Positions 59,987 through 64,000 of a DNA stretch of 64,000 nt are shown here, piece by piece. The position numbers were made by a program, and so were the translations under genes. Numbering within the stretch: the stretch's first letter is position 1; each line of letters begins with the position of its first letter. The stretch lies in NCBI GenBank assembly GCA_012798455.1, contig JAAZNC010000104.1, forward strand, positions 1-64,000, read 5' to 3'. The stretch comes from Chloroflexota bacterium (GTDB lineage: Bacteria > Chloroflexota > Anaerolineae > Anaerolineales > Anaerolineaceae). Below the pieces are notes generated by a model that worked only from the letters and a program-made list of their open reading frames with translations, did not search any database and had not been told where the DNA came from.

Positions 59987-60958
59987 CTACGCCCCAGCAA
60001 TCTGTAGGACTTCTTCCGCAGTGATGCTATCGGTAACCAGATGAGTGAGATATTTCCCGCGCAAAGCTCCCAAGATTGGTTGTACTTTTCCCCGTCCACA
60101 AGCCATCCCGATACGGATAGGGATACGTTCCAGGTTCTTCTTCGAAATAGTAACGGTTTTTTCAGAAAATACAGTCGCTTCCGGTTTACCCTGAATATCA
60201 AAATGAAGACCACACACACTGCCAATCGCTCCGGTTTGCCTGATGCTTTCAAGTTCTTCCACCGTGATATCTCCCGATAGATAGAAACTCGCCAATTCAT
60301 TGCTCAAACTACCTACGCCCACCACTGCATAACGACACTTCCCCATCATCTGGAAAGTTTCGTTGACAATCTTGTTCTTCATTAAATTGTCCACCATTTC
60401 AGCATTTTCTAGGTAGAATGGCGAATTAAGGTAATATGGATGCCCACCCAGAGTATGTGCGGTAGCTCGAACCAATTCCATACCACAATAGGTGAAATCA
60501 CGGGATGCTATAGCACCCACCAATTGCACCACATCCACCGCATAATTACGTAAATCTTTTTGGGTGAGATAGTTCACAAAATTCGCCACCGTTGTCCCCC
60601 ACACCAACCCCAAAACCGCGTTAGGAATCAACATAGACTCCAATAAATTAGCGGCTGCCCATCCTACACGTTCTCGCCGACGTTGGTCAGTTGCAAAGGA
60701 CTGATGAACTATTTTTACATCTTCGATATCGAAAAGTTTTTTAAATTGCTCCATCAGATGAATATCATATGAAAGCGGACGATGCACGGTGATCTCAACA
60801 AATTTCTTTTCCCGCGCTTCGGTGAGCATCCGCGAAACCATGGAACGTGTGACGCCGATCTCCTCGGCAATATCTTCCTGTGTCCATTTCAGGTCATAAT
60901 ACAATTCTGCAACGTATGCTAGAAGGTCATCCCTGTTTGCGTCCAATTTCACCTGCAT
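59987..60958 (-). CDS. SorC/DeoR-type sugar-binding transcriptional regulator
   Basis: YYDLKWTQEDIAEEIGVTRSMVSRMLTEAREKKFVEITVHRP...GLVWGTTVANFVNYL...GMACGRGKVQPILGALRGKYLTHLVTD. Confidence 0.93.
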   Translation of the reverse strand: MQVKLDANRDDLLAYVAELYYDLKWTQEDIAEEIGVTRSMVSRMLTEAREKKFVEITVHRPLSYDIHLMEQFKKLFDIEDVKIVHQSFATDQRRRERVGWAAANLLESMLIPNAVLGLVWGTTVANFVNYLTQKDLRNYAVDVVQLVGAIASRDFTYCGMELVRATAHTLGGHPYYLNSPFYLENAEMVDNLMKNKIVNETFQMMGKCRYAVVGVGSLSNELASFYLSGDITVEELESIRQTGAIGSVCGLHFDIQGKPEATVFSEKTVTISKKNLERIPIRIGMACGRGKVQPILGALRGKYLTHLVTDSITAEEVLQIAGA

Positions 60959-60996
60959 TGATCTTGATCCCGTTTCTCTTAGAAATTGTGAATCAA

Positions 60997-62130
60997 TTAT
61001 ATTCTACATGCAGATGCTACATCGGGCAGGATTTCAGACAATCGTGCAACCTCTTCTTGTGTGGTTTCGCGCCCTAATGAAATGCGGATAGTGGCATCCG
61101 CTTCTTCACGCGATAAGCCAATTGCCAGCAGTACATGAGATGGCATTATTTCTTTAGAATTACAGGCAGAACCCAATGAGAGTGCCACATCCTGCTTGGA
61201 TAGACGAATTTGCATCATTTCTGCCACACAATCCGGGAAAGTTAATGAAAGAACATGCGGGCAAAGGTCAGTGCCTTGCGCACCGTTCACCCTCAATCCC
61301 GCAATACGCTTCCGCAAATTTTCGACCAATTGTTTCCTTAATCCGGAGATCACGTTTCTATCACGTTCTTTATTCATGGAAACCAATTCGCAGGCTTTCC
61401 CGAAACCGATGATAGCCGGTACATTTTCCGTTCCGGGGCGCAAATATTGTTCCTGTGATCCCCCATGAAATATATTGCTGATTGCGATGTCCGTACGTAC
61501 CATCAGCGCACCTGCTCCTTTGGGACCATATATCTTGTGCGCAGAAAGGGATACTAGGTCGATTCCCATTCTTTCACTATCCACATCCAATAACCCAATC
61601 CCCTGGACGGCATCACTATGGAAAGGAATGCCATGCTGGTGAGCGATCTTCCCGATCGCAGCAACGGGTTGAACGGTTCCCAATTCATTATTGACCAACA
61701 TGATCGAGATAAGCCGGGTGTTCGCACGAATGGCTTGCTCCACACTCTCAGGAGAAATCAACCCAGCTTTATTCACTGGTAAATAAGTTACCTCGCAACC
61801 CATTTTCTCCAGAAATTGGGCAGTATGCAGAACAGAATGGTGTTCGATCGAACTGGTGATAAGATGTGCCCCTTCCTGCTGCCATGGTTGCAAGATTCCC
61901 AACAACGCCAGGTTATTGGCTTCTGTCGCTCCACTGGTAAAGATGATCTGATGTGCTTTGGCACCAATCGATGCCGCTACCTGAACTCTGGCATGCTCCA
62001 TGCTCTCTGCGGCAATCCGCCCATATTGGTGCAAGCTAGAAGGGTTGCCATAGTCAATCCGCCAAAAAGGCTGCATAGCTGCTATTACTTCTTCGCTAAC
62101 AGGGGTAGTGGCACAATAATCAAAATACAT
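60997..62130 (-). CDS. Cysteine desulfurase (NifS/IscS)
   Basis: MYFDYCATTPVSEEV...TSGATEANNLALLG...SLSAHKIYGPKGAGALMVR...LGSACNSKEIMPSHVLLAIG. Confidence 0.95.
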   Translation of the reverse strand: MYFDYCATTPVSEEVIAAMQPFWRIDYGNPSSLHQYGRIAAESMEHARVQVAASIGAKAHQIIFTSGATEANNLALLGILQPWQQEGAHLITSSIEHHSVLHTAQFLEKMGCEVTYLPVNKAGLISPESVEQAIRANTRLISIMLVNNELGTVQPVAAIGKIAHQHGIPFHSDAVQGIGLLDVDSERMGIDLVSLSAHKIYGPKGAGALMVRTDIAISNIFHGGSQEQYLRPGTENVPAIIGFGKACELVSMNKERDRNVISGLRKQLVENLRKRIAGLRVNGAQGTDLCPHVLSLTFPDCVAEMMQIRLSKQDVALSLGSACNSKEIMPSHVLLAIGLSREEADATIRISLGRETTQEEVARLSEILPDVASACRI

Positions 62131-62132
62131 AA

Positions 62133-62456
62133 TTACCTGGCTGGTACTTGCGAAATTACCTGAACATGTTTTTCGAGTTCGTTGAATATTAATTCCAGTG
62201 TTTCATGATCATCGATATCCTGAATCAATTTTCGAATATTGATGGTCGGGCAATCTACTTCTTCAGCTTTATACGCCGGTAAAAGTTGAAGTAGTAGATC
62301 GGCGGAAGGTGGAAAGCTAAAACATTCCCAAACACTGATAGAGGTAACCCTGCAATCGTAAGAGCGCTGATTGAATAACTCATCCAAGTATTCGGCAATC
62401 ATGATCATCCGATTTCCGCAGGATCCACCCAAAACACATACATGAAATTTCTGCAT
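62133..62456 (-). CDS. PTS IIB (GatB)-like protein, divergent
   Basis: MQKFHVCVLGGSCGNRMIMIAEYLDELFNQRSYDCRVTSISVWE...DCPTINIRKLIQDIDDHETLELIFNELE; IIB-like fold layout by eye, located beside a gatC-type gene. Confidence 0.55.
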   Translation of the reverse strand: MQKFHVCVLGGSCGNRMIMIAEYLDELFNQRSYDCRVTSISVWECFSFPPSADLLLQLLPAYKAEEVDCPTINIRKLIQDIDDHETLELIFNELEKHVQVISQVPAR

Positions 62457-62528
62457 TTTATGATCTACTCGTAGTTCATTTCAAAGGTTCTATCTTATCC
62501 TTGATTATATCCATACGCGATCCCCCCG

Positions 62529-62570
62529 CAAGTTGGGAGAAAAGGAACCTGCTGTTCTTCTCCCAACTTG
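62529..62570 (-). repeat. Long intercistronic hairpin downstream of the PTS IIC gene
   Basis: CAAGTTGGGAGAA (62529-62541) with TTCTCCCAACTTG (62558-62570), plus inner GAAC/GTTC stem. Confidence 0.85.
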
Positions 62571-62625
62571 ACCTCCTATAAAATACTATTCATCGCCGCT
62601 ATGCGATGATCGAACTACCAGTAAA

Positions 62626-63900
62626 CTATGCACCCAGACCCAGCAAGCGCATCACATTCTGGATAAGAAAACCAAGCGGATCGCCGCCCATATCAAATGA
62701 ACCTAACAAAGTCCCACTGGCAATCTGTTCAGTAAATTGACCCATCATGCTGTATGCCTGGGTTTGAACAGGAGCCACGGCACTAGCGATATACAGAACG
62801 GGGATCATATAGACCGCCATGATGAGAACGGTTTTAACCACGTTGCCCTTGGTGTAAGGAACTACCGAACCGACCCAGAATGGAACGACTGCCAACGAAG
62901 CGATGGGAAGCAATTTATTTCCGGGCAATACGGCTGCCAGTAAAACTGCAACAACATATAAAATGACCGTAGATGCCATGACAGAAGGATGACCCAGGGT
63001 CACTGCGCAATCAACGGCAACATAGATCTCACGATCACCAAACTTCTCGCGCATGAAACCGATCACACCCTGTGCAATCGGGATCAGCCCCTCAGAGATG
63101 ATCGAAACCATACGGGGCAACACCACCATCATGGTAGCAACCTGCATAGCCAAACCCAGAATCTTTTGCACATTATAGCCGGCTGCAATACCAATAACGA
63201 TACCAAGGACCGCTCCCATAATAACAGGTTCACCAAAAAGTCCAAACTTTTTACGAATGCCTTCCGGTGATGCATCCCAATCTTTATAACCGGGAATTTT
63301 ATCCAGGACTTTGGTGATCAACTTGGCGAATACACCAGCTTGAACGGTGGTGCCGCACGGGACACTGATGCCGGGCATTCCATGAAATTCCTGAATATCT
63401 TTGGCGGTCCAGTCACCCAAGAAACCACCGATGGTCAGGTACGCCACACCGGCTACAACACCCCACCAGATATTTCCGGTGAGCGCCCACACAAAACCAG
63501 CCAATGCGGAGCCATGCCAGTATGACCAGATATCTACCCATAAGGTCTTGGTGATTTTTAAAGAGATTAAGATACCGTTCACAACCAGGGTGATCAACAA
63601 CACCCCTGCCACACCAGGCCAACCCCAGGCAATACCTGCATCTGCCCAGTTTACATCGACCAGGGTCAGGCTCAGACCTAAACGGGTTGCCATTGCTCCA
63701 ACAGCGGGTTCTAATGCAGCAACGATCAAATCCACGATCAGGAAGAGACCAGCCAGACCAACACCGGTCATAACCGCACCACGAATTGTCTTTTTAGCTT
63801 CTACCTTAAAAGCAAAGCCAAGGATCATCAACACGATCGGTACAATGACCGTTGATCCAAGTCCCAAAAACCATACAACTGCAGTTTTGATGAATTCCAT
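62626..63900 (-). CDS. PTS galactitol-type IIC component
   Basis: GLGSTVIVPIVLMILGFAFKVEAKKTIRGAVMTGVGLAGL...QEFHGMPGISVPCGTTVQAGVFAKLI. Confidence 0.93.
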   Translation of the reverse strand: MEFIKTAVVWFLGLGSTVIVPIVLMILGFAFKVEAKKTIRGAVMTGVGLAGLFLIVDLIVAALEPAVGAMATRLGLSLTLVDVNWADAGIAWGWPGVAGVLLITLVVNGILISLKITKTLWVDIWSYWHGSALAGFVWALTGNIWWGVVAGVAYLTIGGFLGDWTAKDIQEFHGMPGISVPCGTTVQAGVFAKLITKVLDKIPGYKDWDASPEGIRKKFGLFGEPVIMGAVLGIVIGIAAGYNVQKILGLAMQVATMMVVLPRMVSIISEGLIPIAQGVIGFMREKFGDREIYVAVDCAVTLGHPSVMASTVILYVVAVLLAAVLPGNKLLPIASLAVVPFWVGSVVPYTKGNVVKTVLIMAVYMIPVLYIASAVAPVQTQAYSMMGQFTEQIASGTLLGSFDMGGDPLGFLIQNVMRLLGLGA

Positions 63901-63947
63901 TGCATTCTCCTTGAATTTTTATGAGTTTTTATTACCGTGCGTTCTTA

Positions 63948-64000
63948 TTAATCCAGTTCGGCTACATATTCCATGATCTTATCTAATAAAGCTTCTTTTT
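63948..64000 (-). CDS. Probable PTS IIB component C-terminus (partial, runs off right edge)
   Basis: Minus-strand translation ...KEALLDKIMEYVAELD* immediately upstream of gatC-like; product inferred from position. Confidence 0.55.
   Translation of the reverse strand, partial: KEALLDKIMEYVAELD

Overview
The window looks like a bacterial chromosome segment, probably Chloroflexota/Anaerolineae-like (inferred from gene content and protein style only). About 50 coding regions are interpretable. RNA genes seen: RNase P RNA (~5.84-6.18 kb), tRNA-Thr(CGT) (25.1 kb) and a probable 6S RNA (~30.95-31.12 kb).

Main blocks: 
- Housekeeping genes: udg, queA, ruvB, upp, tpiA.
- An N-type (probably Na+-translocating) F-ATPase operon, atpD-C-R-B-E-F-A. 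Its gamma gene (atpG) lies about 8.5 kb downstream, beyond a DarA/PstA-like c-di-AMP receptor gene and a LacI / sugar-ABC / GH63-like / TreS cassette.
- A BMP-type nucleoside ABC operon coupled to an ADP-ribosylglycohydrolase.
- A two-component / polysaccharide / FemAB cluster in one overlapping gene train.
- prfA-prmC-tsaC, a SorC-type regulator, a cysteine desulfurase and a galactitol-type PTS locus.

The strongest unusual observations are: (1) a c-type cytochrome domain (CxxCH) embedded in the MalG-type sugar ABC permease at 15888-17072; (2) the ATPase operon split by the sugar cassette, with a c-di-AMP receptor-like gene coupled to atpA; (3) a far-upstream perfect SD element shared by two unrelated substrate-binding-protein genes; (4) a tandem pair of divergent SPFH-like membrane proteins. 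No CRISPR array, intact transposon or prophage was seen. All identifications are by eye from sequence motifs; no database search was run.
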